Of a stretch of DNA of 64,000 nt, positions 35,610-43,294 are shown in pieces. The notes under the pieces are model-generated. The model was not told the origin of the DNA, searched no databases, and saw only the letters and a list, made by a program, of their open reading frames with translations. The DNA is from Halopenitus malekzadehii. Lineage in GTDB: Archaea > Halobacteriota > Halobacteria > Halobacteriales > Haloferacaceae. A program made the position numbers and the translations under genes. Positions within the stretch are counted from its first letter, which is position 1; the number at the start of each line of letters is the position of its first letter. The stretch spans positions 124,001-188,000 of the forward strand of contig NZ_FNWU01000003.1 in NCBI RefSeq assembly GCF_900108505.1, in the 5' to 3' direction.

Positions 35610-36131
35610 ATGTCTGCCAATGAAAACGAGTCAGTAACTGAGGGTACAGACAAATTCGCGGTCGGTGAGGAGGCGATCCAGCGGCTCGTGCTCCCGACGG
35701 CAGCGCTGGTGTTGTCGATCCTCTATGTGAACAGCGTGCACGGGCGGATCTCGATGTTGAACCTCCGGTATCCGTATGCCGTCATTGGCGTGCTGGTTCT
35801 CCTCACGCTCGGCGTGTACGTACAGGAACTACGTGCGATCTGGCGAATCCGCCGAAACGAGGACCGACCGCCGTTCGTCGACTCGATAACCGACCGGGCC
35901 CACAAATGGCGGAAGTCGATCGCGCTCGCCGTGTTCGGCTTCATCTACCTGTGGTTAGTTGATTTCCTCGGGTTCTTCGTCTCCTCCACGCTCCTGATCG
36001 CGTCGCTGATGGTCGTTGCGGGGGAACGGGACTACCGACGGGTGATCCTGATCACGGTGACCGTGTTGGTCGTGATCCGGGTATTCATCAACTTCCTAAA
36101 TATGTCGCCGCCGGAGGGACTGTTCCTATGA
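35610..36131 (+). CDS. tctB: TctB-type small membrane subunit of the tripartite tricarboxylate transporter
   Basis: 173 residues, hydrophilic N-terminus, then about four membrane segments (LVLPTAALVLSILYVNSVHG; AVIGVLVLLTLGVYVQEL; IALAVFGFIYLWLVDFLGFF; VILITVTVLVVIRVFINF). TctB is poorly conserved in sequence; its place between tctC and tctA, its size and its topology identify it. Its start is 19 bases after the tctC stop, just past a T7 tract. tctA follows 37 bases downstream. Confidence 0.85.
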   Translation: MSANENESVTEGTDKFAVGEEAIQRLVLPTAALVLSILYVNSVHGRISMLNLRYPYAVIGVLVLLTLGVYVQELRAIWRIRRNEDRPPFVDSITDRAHKWRKSIALAVFGFIYLWLVDFLGFFVSSTLLIASLMVVAGERDYRRVILITVTVLVVIRVFINFLNMSPPEGLFL

Positions 36132-36168
36132 CGGGACCGCGGACCGCCCTCAGCGAGGTGATCGGCCG

Positions 36169-37686
36169 ATGACCGCGGTACAGCCGATCATCGAGGCGCT
36201 CGGCATCCTGTTCACGCCGGGGAACCTCGCCATCCTGATCGCCGGCGTCTGCGTCGGCGTCGTGGCGGGTTCGATCCCGGGCTTCACCGGCGCGAACACG
36301 GTGGCGATCGCGCTCCCGATCACGCTTCCGATGTCGCCGGCGATCGCGCTGGCGTTTATGTCCGCCATCTACATCGGCGCGAACTACGGTGGCGCGATCC
36401 CGGCAGTGCTTATCAATACGCCCGGAACCTCGGGTGCAACGGCGACCGTCCTGGACGCGTTCCCGATGTCGAGACAGGGGAAGGCGTCGAAGGCCCTCGG
36501 CATATCGATACTGGCCAGCGTGATCGGCGGGATACTCGCAGCGATCATCATCCTCGTCTTACTCGATCCCATCGGTCAGCTGGCGTTCCAGTTCACGAAC
36601 CGCGAGATCTTCGTCCTCGGCCTGTTCGGACTGGCTGCGGTGGGTGCCACGCTCGGGGAAAACCTCCGAAAGGGGCTCTTCTCGGGGTTCCTGGGCCTGC
36701 TGATCGCGGCGATGCCGATCGACCCGACGACCGGCCAGCGCCGGCTCGACTTCGGCTACTTCGCCCTGTACGACGAGGTGCCGTTCATCCCGATCATCAT
36801 CGGTGTGTTCGCGATCACCGAGCTGTTCTTCCTCATCAATCAGGATCAGATCAGCGAGGACACGTCGGTGAAGACGTCGTACTCCGGCATTCTCGAGGGC
36901 TTCAGATACGTGATCTCGCGGCCGTTCCAGACGCTTCGCGCGATGACGGTCGGACTGCTCGTCGGCTCGATGCCCGGCGCGGGGACGTCGATCGCGAACT
37001 TCGTCAGCTGGGCGATCGCGAAGCTGATGTCCTCGGATCCGTCGTCGTTCGGTGAAGGGAATCCGGACGGCGTCATCGCCTCTGAGTCGTCCAACAGCGC
37101 CGTGACCGCCGGGTCGCTGGTGCCGACGTTGGCGCTCGGGATCCCCGGGAGCGGGACGACCGCGGTGATGCTGGGCGCGCTGTTGCTCCACGGCGTCCAG
37201 CCCGGGCCGACCTTTATGCAGGATTTCGCCTTCGAGGCGAACCTGATCATCGTGTCGCTGCTCATCTCCAACGTCATCCTGTTGATATTCGCGTTCGCCA
37301 TCTCGCGATATATCGTCCGCGTGGTGTTGTTGCCGAGTCGGTATATCGTCCCGGTGATCCTCGTCTTAACGGTCATCGGCGCGTACGCGCTTCGGACCAG
37401 TATGTTCGACGCGTGGCTGATGCTCCTGTTCGGAATCGTCGGAGTCGTGATGCGGCAGAACGACTACCCGGCGGTGCCGTTGATCCTGGGCGTCGTTCTC
37501 GGTCCGATCGTCGAGAGCGCGTTCCTCAGGAGTATGCTGATCAGCGGCAACGACTACACGTACTTCTTCGAGACGACGATCGCGAACATCTTCTGGGTGT
37601 TGATCGCCGTCTCGCTGCTTGGACGCCCCCTCGCGAACCTGCTCAAGCAGGTTCTACAGCCGCGGTTCGCGGGCCTGTTCGACTGA
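36169..37686 (+). CDS. tctA: TctA-type large membrane subunit of the tripartite tricarboxylate transporter
   Basis: 505 residues with about 10-12 hydrophobic segments. Family motifs are VVAGSIPGFTGANTVAIALP near the N-terminus (the Gly-rich loop), AIYIGANYGGAIPAVLINTP, and LVGSMPGAGTSIANFVSWAI with GSLVPTLALGIPGSGTTAVM in the second half. The duplicated P-G-x-G/T loops are characteristic of TctA. Energy comes from an ion gradient, probably Na+ in this salty setting. It completes the TctCBA transporter, whose likely substrates are di- and tricarboxylates handled by the neighbouring enzymes. Confidence 0.93.
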   Translation: MTAVQPIIEALGILFTPGNLAILIAGVCVGVVAGSIPGFTGANTVAIALPITLPMSPAIALAFMSAIYIGANYGGAIPAVLINTPGTSGATATVLDAFPMSRQGKASKALGISILASVIGGILAAIIILVLLDPIGQLAFQFTNREIFVLGLFGLAAVGATLGENLRKGLFSGFLGLLIAAMPIDPTTGQRRLDFGYFALYDEVPFIPIIIGVFAITELFFLINQDQISEDTSVKTSYSGILEGFRYVISRPFQTLRAMTVGLLVGSMPGAGTSIANFVSWAIAKLMSSDPSSFGEGNPDGVIASESSNSAVTAGSLVPTLALGIPGSGTTAVMLGALLLHGVQPGPTFMQDFAFEANLIIVSLLISNVILLIFAFAISRYIVRVVLLPSRYIVPVILVLTVIGAYALRTSMFDAWLMLLFGIVGVVMRQNDYPAVPLILGVVLGPIVESAFLRSMLISGNDYTYFFETTIANIFWVLIAVSLLGRPLANLLKQVLQPRFAGLFD

Positions 37687-38043
37687 ACCGCCCCCGGACG
37701 CGCCGCGTCCGGACGTCGGTTCCCATTTCAGGTAATCATTGTCGACGGGGCCGCATCGTTCCGCGTTCCCTTCCATCGTTCGGGTCTGTCGACGGCACGA
37801 AACGCGGACGGTGTCATATCTCCGCCCTGCTAGCGTCGTCGTCGCGCAATGAGGAAGGATCCGTAACGCTCCGGTTTAGCTGACTTGAGGCGGTAAGCCC
37901 CCTTCCTCAGCGAGCGCCGACCGAACGGGAGGAGCGAGCAGGGAGGGGATACAGCGCCGCACGGTTCTCATACACTCTACGGTTACAGGCCCACGCAGTC
38001 GTAACGTTTTTGCAGTAGGGTAGCATAGTATTGACCGAACCCA
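37687..38043. other. Gap between tctA and the IS200/IS605 transposase, probably containing the element's left end
   Basis: No gene is supported. A TGAGG/CCTCA hairpin (37886-37890 and 37905-37909) and the inverted pair TGAGGAAGG (37850-37858) with CCTTCCTCA (37901-37909) are candidates for the subterminal structure of the left end. The exact cleavage site cannot be fixed without a related copy. Confidence 0.4.
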
Positions 38044-38448
38044 ATGGAGTACGACCTCGACTCGGGAGCGCACTCGACGTATTCCCTGCACTACCACCTG
38101 ATACTCACCACGAAGTATCGGCGCGGAGTGCTAACCGAGGAGCGAACCCAATTCATTCACGAGGTCATCAGCGGGTTCACGGACAACTACGGTGTCGAAC
38201 TGACAAACCTCGATGGCGAGGACGACCACGTACACATCCTGTTCCGAGCGAAACCAACCACAGACCTCGTGAAGTTCATCAACACGGTCAAGGGCGCGAC
38301 CGCCCGCCGAATCCGCAACGAGTACGCGGACGAACTGAAGACCGAACTGTGGGGAGACTCGTTCTGGAACGACTCGTACTGCCTCATCTCGACGGGGCAG
38401 GTGTCGCTGGATGTGCTGAAACAGTACGTCGAGAACCAACGCGGGTAG
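38044..38448 (+). CDS. tnpA: IS200/IS605 transposase TnpA (HUH Y1 type)
   Basis: 134 residues from MEYDLDSGAHSTYSLHYHLI. The Y1 transposase signature is complete: LHYHLILTTKYRRGVL at the N-terminus, the metal-binding HUH motif in DDHVHILF, and the catalytic Tyr in LKQYVENQ near the end. It cuts and joins single-stranded DNA at the element ends. The length is usual. No frameshift is visible, so it is probably active or recently so. Confidence 0.94.
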   Translation: MEYDLDSGAHSTYSLHYHLILTTKYRRGVLTEERTQFIHEVISGFTDNYGVELTNLDGEDDHVHILFRAKPTTDLVKFINTVKGATARRIRNEYADELKTELWGDSFWNDSYCLISTGQVSLDVLKQYVENQRG

Positions 38449-38454
38449 AGAGCC

Positions 38455-39753
38455 ATGTACTACGCCTACAAGTACCGTCTCAAGCCGTCCGATGCTCACC
38501 GCGAAGAGTTGGACCGCCACCGAGATATTTGTAGGCAACTCTACAACCATACACTCTACCGCCTCAACAAGTACCAAAACGAACACGGAGAACTGCCGTC
38601 CATGACCGCCCTGCGGTCGAAACTGCCCGACCTCAAGAAGTGGTGGGACGGCCTCTCCGACGTGTACTCGAAAGTTCTCCAAACCGTCGTGGAACGCCTG
38701 TTCGACAATCTCAAAGGGCTCTCGGCGCTCAAGGAGAACGGCTACGGCGTCGGTCAACTCAACTGGAAGCCGCCACGGGAGTTCCGCAGTTTCACCTACA
38801 GTCAGTCTGGCTTCAAGCTCGACAAGAAGGGCGGTCAGACTGTGCTGTCACTCTCGAAACTCGCAGACATTCCGATTCGGCTCCACCGACCCATCCCCGA
38901 CGACGCCACACTCAAGCAGGTCACGGTGAAGAAGGAACCGACGGGCGAGTGGTTCGCCACCTTCGGCGTCCAAATGGACCGTGAGCCGCCCGAACCGCCT
39001 GAGACTCCCGAGAAGTGCGTCGGTATCGACGTGGGGATTCTCAAGTACGCCCACGACACGGATGGTACGGCGGTCGGGTCGCTCGACCTCTCCGACGAAC
39101 GCGAACGTTTGGAACGCGAGCAACGGAAACTCTCGCGGAAGCAACACGGGTCGAACAACTACGAGAAGCAACGGCGGCGCGTTGCGGAGTGTCACGCCGA
39201 TCTCCGTCGGAAGCGCCGCGACTTCTTGCACAAACTCTCAGCGTACTACGCTCGGGAGTACGACCTCGTGGCGGTTGAAGACCTGAACGTGAAGGGGATG
39301 ATGGAGTCGCCGTCGAACAGCCGCAACACGGCGTCTGCCGCGTGGCGGACGTTTCTCTCGTTGCTCGAATACAAGTGCAAGCGAGAGGGAACGCACTTCG
39401 TCGCGGTGAATCCGCGTGGTACGACCAAGGAGTGCGCGTCGTGTGGTGTCTCGACGGAAAAGCCGTTGTGGGTCCGTGAACACTCGTGCCCGTCGTGTGG
39501 GTTCGAGGCGGACAGGGACGCGAATGCGGCGTGGAACATTCTTTCTCGCGGCCTCGAAAAAGTAGGAGTGGGATACTCCGAATCAACGTCCTCAGAATCG
39601 CGTTGCGATTCTGATGTGCGGACGAGAGCTGCGCTCTCGTCAACGCCTGTGGAGACTGCGCTCCCTGTGGATACACCTGTATCTGCAAAGCGCGTCGTGG
39701 AAGCAGGAAGCCCTACCCTCAAGAAGCGAACGGCGTCAGCCGTGAGCGAGTAG
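38455..39753 (+). CDS. tnpB: TnpB-type RNA-guided nuclease of the IS605 element
   Basis: 432 residues, starting six bases after tnpA. The RuvC residues are present: Asp in VGIDVGILKYAHD, Glu in YDLVAVEDLNVKG and Asp in DRDANAAWN. The zinc finger has ECASCGVS and SCPSCGFEA. N-terminal YYAYKYRLKPSDAHREELDR is the usual helix-turn region. TnpB proteins are guided by an omega RNA made from the 3' end of their own element, cutting donor sites so that the element is retained. The C-terminal tail (about 70 residues, Ser/Thr/Val-rich) overlaps the right end and probably encodes that RNA. Confidence 0.94.
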   Translation: MYYAYKYRLKPSDAHREELDRHRDICRQLYNHTLYRLNKYQNEHGELPSMTALRSKLPDLKKWWDGLSDVYSKVLQTVVERLFDNLKGLSALKENGYGVGQLNWKPPREFRSFTYSQSGFKLDKKGGQTVLSLSKLADIPIRLHRPIPDDATLKQVTVKKEPTGEWFATFGVQMDREPPEPPETPEKCVGIDVGILKYAHDTDGTAVGSLDLSDERERLEREQRKLSRKQHGSNNYEKQRRRVAECHADLRRKRRDFLHKLSAYYAREYDLVAVEDLNVKGMMESPSNSRNTASAAWRTFLSLLEYKCKREGTHFVAVNPRGTTKECASCGVSTEKPLWVREHSCPSCGFEADRDANAAWNILSRGLEKVGVGYSESTSSESRCDSDVRTRAALSSTPVETALPVDTPVSAKRVVEAGSPTLKKRTASAVSE

Positions 39754-39768
39754 GGTAGGGTAGTTCAC
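39600..39768 (+). ncRNA. Putative omega RNA (TnpB guide RNA scaffold)
   Basis: The 3' part of tnpB and the adjacent element end carry the structured repeats CCCTACCCT / AGGGTAGGG and CGGC/GCCG. In related elements this is where the guide scaffold lies, with the guide copied from DNA just beyond the right end. Boundaries are approximate and inferred. Confidence 0.4.
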
Positions 39769-39819
39769 ACGGGGCGAGGATCACCAACGTCAGTGTCTGG
39801 TTCTCCCACAGTCGTCCGG

Positions 39820-40506
39820 TCAGGGGGAGGAGAGCAGCGACGGGAGATCGCGGAGCGAGTCGATGATCGCGTCGGGGTCACGTGCGTACTGCTCCCACGA
39901 GCGGTCCGTTCGGTCGAGCCACACCGTCTGCAGCCCGGCGTTGAGAGCGCCGTTGACGTCGCTCCAGCTGGCCGTGACGTGAAGCAGGGCTTCGGGAGCG
40001 ACATCCAGCCGCGTCGCAGCGTACTCGTAGAGCTTCGCGGCCGGCTTGTACGTCTCGATCGCGTCAGCGCTGATGGTCGCCCGAAGAAGATCGTCGATCT
40101 CGGCCGTCTCGACGAGCGACTCGAGGAGGGTCGGATCACCGTTCGAGAGGATCGCGATCGAATAGCCCGCGTCACGAACTGCTTCCAGACCGTCGCGAAC
40201 GTCCGCGTAAACGTCGAGGTCGTGATAGCTCGCGAGGATTTCCTCGCGATCGGCTGCGGACACATCGACGCCGTGGACGTCGAGCGCGTACTGTAGCGCG
40301 TGCCGGTGGCGTTCGGTGGCCGGGCGATAGACGCCCACCGCGTTGCCGACGACCGCGTACTCTCGGGACCGAAGCTGCCAGATGCGGGCAACCGCCCGCG
40401 GCTCGTCCGTATACGGTTCGAGGGCATGTCGCGTCGATTCGACGTCGACGAGCGTGCTGTAGGAATCGACCAGCACGGCGTCAACGCGGGATGAATCAAG
40501 GGTCAT
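39820..40506 (-). CDS. HAD-superfamily hydrolase, haloacid dehalogenase-like
   Basis: 228 residues from MTLDSSRVDAVLVDSYSTLV. The nucleophile Asp14 is in DSYSTLVD, the second motif is ILSNGDPTLLES and the acidic motif is ASWSDVNGALNAGLQTVWLD, with the catalytic Lys in YKPAAKLYEYA. The overall pattern (D-x-Y-x-T-L plus LSNG and SxSxD) resembles L-2-haloacid dehalogenases of type II. It could dehalogenate a 2-haloacid or act on a phosphate ester. The gene lies just beyond the insertion element and 48 bases after MmgE/PrpD copy 3 on the same strand, so it may be co-transcribed with it. Confidence 0.85.
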   Translation of the reverse strand: MTLDSSRVDAVLVDSYSTLVDVESTRHALEPYTDEPRAVARIWQLRSREYAVVGNAVGVYRPATERHRHALQYALDVHGVDVSAADREEILASYHDLDVYADVRDGLEAVRDAGYSIAILSNGDPTLLESLVETAEIDDLLRATISADAIETYKPAAKLYEYAATRLDVAPEALLHVTASWSDVNGALNAGLQTVWLDRTDRSWEQYARDPDAIIDSLRDLPSLLSSP

Positions 40507-40554
40507 ACGTGGGACGAGGTGGGCGCCATACGTGAGATCGATCGGGTCGGGAAC

Positions 40555-41931
40555 TCACACGATGGTGGCGTCGACGATCGGATCGACGCGATCGAGCGAC
40601 TCCAGGTCGTCACACAGATCCACGAGCGAGTCGGTCTGATCGTCGGAGAGCAGTCCCGCGGCCTGTTCGGTGAGTTTCGCCTCGAGACGATCCCGGCTGA
40701 AGGGATTGCGAGCGTGACCGGGCGCGTGATCGAGGCGCGTCTCGTAGCGCTGGCCGTCGGCCACGATCTCGACGATGGTCGGCGTCGAATCGGGGTGTTC
40801 CTCGACGAACGCGGTGAGGTCCTCGCTGTCCTCGACGGCGACGCGCTCCATCAGGGCGTGGACGGTCGGGTCGTTGCGATGGGTGGCGTGGTAGTGATCG
40901 GGCGTGACGTCGCCGTACAGGATCGCGATGGCGGTCGTGTACGGAATGCTGTGGTCGGCGCTCTCGCGCGTGAGGTCGGTCGACCACTTCGTCTCGTCGG
41001 CCAGTATCTCCGCCGCCTCGGCGAAGGTGTGGATCACGACCTCCTCGACCGCGTCGGGATCGATGTCGTGGTCCTGAACGAGCGCCTGCACACCGGCGAT
41101 CATCGGCTGCATGTAGTAGCCACACGGGAAGGGCTTGAGGTGAGCGTCCATAATCCGGTAGTCGGCACCGTCACGGCCACCGAGCCGGTCGACCGTGAGT
41201 TCGCGATCGGCGACGACCTCGAAGAATCCCGCGGGCCCCTCGAAGACCGCCTCGGGACCGGTGATGCCGGCACGGGCCATCTGACAGGCCTGGATCCCGC
41301 CATGTGTCGCGTAGGCGGTCGCGATCCCCTTCCACATACTCACCTCGCCGCGCCGGGAGATCCCCAACGAGACGGTCGAGGCGCCGACGATCCCGATCGC
41401 GTTCCGCAGTTCGCTGCGGGAGAGCCCCATCAGCGACCCGGCCGCGACGGCGGTTGCGAGCGAGCCCCACGTCACGTAGTCGTACCCGTTGCCCCAGGTG
41501 ACGCCCGTATCGAGCCCCAACCCTTCGACCTCGTAGGCAAGAACGATCGCCCGGAGCAGTTCCATCCCGGAGCATCCCTCAGCTTGGGCCACGGACAGCA
41601 GCGCGGGAATGTGGTCGCTCGGGTGACAGGCCCGTCCCTGGCTGATGTAGGTGTCGTTGTAATCGAGGTACCGAGCCATCGTGGTGTTCAACAATCCGGC
41701 ATACTCGAGCGACGTCGGCGACCCGCTACAGAGCACGGTCGCGTCGTCGGTGCCGGCGGACCCGCCGTATATCGACCGCAGCCGCTTGCTCGGGGGACTG
41801 GTGTATCCGCCCAGACAACACCCGAGCGTGTCGAGCGTCAGTCGTTTTGCTTTCGCCTCGACCGAATCGGGGAAATCGCGGTCCGCCGTCTCCGCGGCGT
41901 ACTCGGCGAGCAGCTCGCTGGTCAGTTGCAT
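40555..41931 (-). CDS. MmgE/PrpD family protein, copy 3 (distinct subfamily)
   Basis: 458 residues from MQLTSELLAEYAAETADRDF. It is more like classical PrpD (2-methylcitrate dehydratase) than copies 1 and 2: RYLDYNDTYISQGRACHPSD near residues 86-105, then SMWKGIATAYATHGGIQACQ and HLKPFPCGYYMQPMIAGVQA. The TH that follows the P-(S/C) motif in copies 1 and 2 is absent here (MQP), so the substrate may differ. A possible TATA (rc of aatatatt, 41955-41962) lies about 25-30 bases upstream. It is followed on the same strand by the haloacid dehalogenase-like gene. Confidence 0.9.
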   Translation of the reverse strand: MQLTSELLAEYAAETADRDFPDSVEAKAKRLTLDTLGCCLGGYTSPPSKRLRSIYGGSAGTDDATVLCSGSPTSLEYAGLLNTTMARYLDYNDTYISQGRACHPSDHIPALLSVAQAEGCSGMELLRAIVLAYEVEGLGLDTGVTWGNGYDYVTWGSLATAVAAGSLMGLSRSELRNAIGIVGASTVSLGISRRGEVSMWKGIATAYATHGGIQACQMARAGITGPEAVFEGPAGFFEVVADRELTVDRLGGRDGADYRIMDAHLKPFPCGYYMQPMIAGVQALVQDHDIDPDAVEEVVIHTFAEAAEILADETKWSTDLTRESADHSIPYTTAIAILYGDVTPDHYHATHRNDPTVHALMERVAVEDSEDLTAFVEEHPDSTPTIVEIVADGQRYETRLDHAPGHARNPFSRDRLEAKLTEQAAGLLSDDQTDSLVDLCDDLESLDRVDPIVDATIV

Positions 41932-42015
41932 AGTCGTATCTCCAAGTAACTACTGATAAATATATTGGAATCGGAAACGTACGGACACGATCCCGCGTCC
42001 GTCAGCCGAAGTCGA

Positions 42016-42092
42016 TGGTCGAGGCCGCCGATCGGGACCGATGATCGAGGCCGCCGATCGGGACCGGTGATCGAGGCCGCCGATCGACCCCG
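42016..42092. repeat. 26-bp tandem repeat, three units, directly 3' of the enolase-superfamily gene
   Basis: Units at 42016, 42042 and 42068 share the core tcgaggccgccgatcgg and end one base before the stop codon of the minus-strand gene at 42093. Confidence 0.85.
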
Positions 42093-43220
42093 TCAGTCGA
42101 CGCGGTACTCCTCGAAGACGTCCTCGTCGATGGTAACGCCGAGACCCGGCTCGCTCGGCGGGTCGATCCGGCCGCCATCCTGCACGTAGATCGCCTCGCG
42201 GTTGTCGATGTAGGGACCGGCGATGTACTCGCCGGGGTCCTCGATGTCGTCGTCGAGGACGGCGAACTCGATCAGGGTGCACTGTCGGCTCGCGGCGGCG
42301 ACGTGGAGGCTCGCCGCGTAGTTGATCGCGGGCCCGAGCGCGTGGGGGACGAGCTGCTTGTTGAACGCCTCAACCAGCGTCGCGACGCGCGAGGCACCGG
42401 TGATGCCGCCGACGTAATCGAGCGACGGCTGGTAGATGTCAAGCGCGCCGGCTTTGAGGTGGTCGAGCGCCGGGTAATGCGGCGTATGGGTCTGGTAGCC
42501 GGAGATCGGGACGTCGACCGACTGGGTCAGCTCGGCCTGCCCCTGGATGTCCGTGTGGGCGATCGGCTCCTCGAACCACTCGACCTCATACTCGCTCGCG
42601 GTCTCCGCGACGCGGCGTGCGTCGGTCGCGTCGTAGGAGGTGTTCGCGTCGATCGCGAGCCCGAAGTCGTCCGGAACGGCGTCCATGATGGTCCGGATCC
42701 GGTGACGGTCCTCCTCGACGCCGAAGCCGGCGCCGATCTTCATCGCCTCGAACCCCTTCTCGTGGAGCCAGTCGGCGTACTCGACGAGCTCCTCGGCGGT
42801 CTTGTCGGCCGGGAAGGTCGCGTACGTCTGGACCTCGCCGGTCTGGCCGCCGAGCAGCTGGTAGACCGGCTTGCCGGCGTCCTTGCCTTTGATGTCCCAG
42901 AGCGCCTCGTCGATCGCGCTCAGGGCGCCGTAGGCACCCGCCCGTTTCACGTGGAGGTAGAGCTCGTGCCAGATGTCCTTGACGTGTCGGGGGTCCTTCC
43001 CCTCGATGTGTCGTGACAGCGAGTCGATCGACTGTGCGAGAAATCGATTGTTCTCCTCGGAACGGTAGAACGATTCGCCGTAGCCGGTGATGCCGTCGTC
43101 GGTGTGAATCCGCACCACGACGGAGCTGATCTCGAGTTCGCGAGCGCCGACCTGCGCCGGAAGAGAGGCTGCATCGACGGCACTGCCGAGAACTGCCGTT
43201 TCAACATCGGTTATTTGCAT
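42093..43220 (-). CDS. Enolase-superfamily protein (mandelate racemase/muconate lactonizing family)
   Basis: 375 residues. The capping domain (residues about 1-125) ends in VKRAGAYGALSAIDEALWDI. In the barrel domain, KIGAGFGVEED carries the Lys at 161, AIDANTSYD a metal-ligand Asp (191), WFEEPIAHT the second ligand Glu (218), and DIYQPSLDYVGGIT and LVPHALG the later residues including His293. The third metal ligand, usually Glu in I-A-G-G-E, aligns with Gln243 (PISGYQTH). Members dehydrate acid sugars or racemise and cycloisomerise acids. It is in tandem with the SDR gene. The altered ligand leaves activity uncertain. Confidence 0.85.
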   Translation of the reverse strand: MQITDVETAVLGSAVDAASLPAQVGARELEISSVVVRIHTDDGITGYGESFYRSEENNRFLAQSIDSLSRHIEGKDPRHVKDIWHELYLHVKRAGAYGALSAIDEALWDIKGKDAGKPVYQLLGGQTGEVQTYATFPADKTAEELVEYADWLHEKGFEAMKIGAGFGVEEDRHRIRTIMDAVPDDFGLAIDANTSYDATDARRVAETASEYEVEWFEEPIAHTDIQGQAELTQSVDVPISGYQTHTPHYPALDHLKAGALDIYQPSLDYVGGITGASRVATLVEAFNKQLVPHALGPAINYAASLHVAAASRQCTLIEFAVLDDDIEDPGEYIAGPYIDNREAIYVQDGGRIDPPSEPGLGVTIDEDVFEEYRVD

Positions 43221-43294
43221 GCTCGTGTAGCAAGCACTTCCGGTATGTAAATATGAGGGGATATAAACAATATTAACCGGGATCGGCAGTCGTC

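Larger units (their letters stand above)
37880..39768 (+). mobile_element. IS200/IS605 family element (TnpA plus TnpB), probably complete
   Basis: Both genes are intact and in the same direction, six bases apart. The right end shows CCCTACCCT (39711-39719) pairing with AGGGTAGGG (39752-39760), enclosing the short hairpin CGGC/GCCG. The left boundary is an estimate from the hairpin near 37886-37909 and the right from the end of the repeat and the following ttcac. This family moves as single-stranded DNA and leaves no target duplication, so no flanking repeats are expected. It sits between the tct operon and the dehalogenase gene. Confidence 0.75.
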
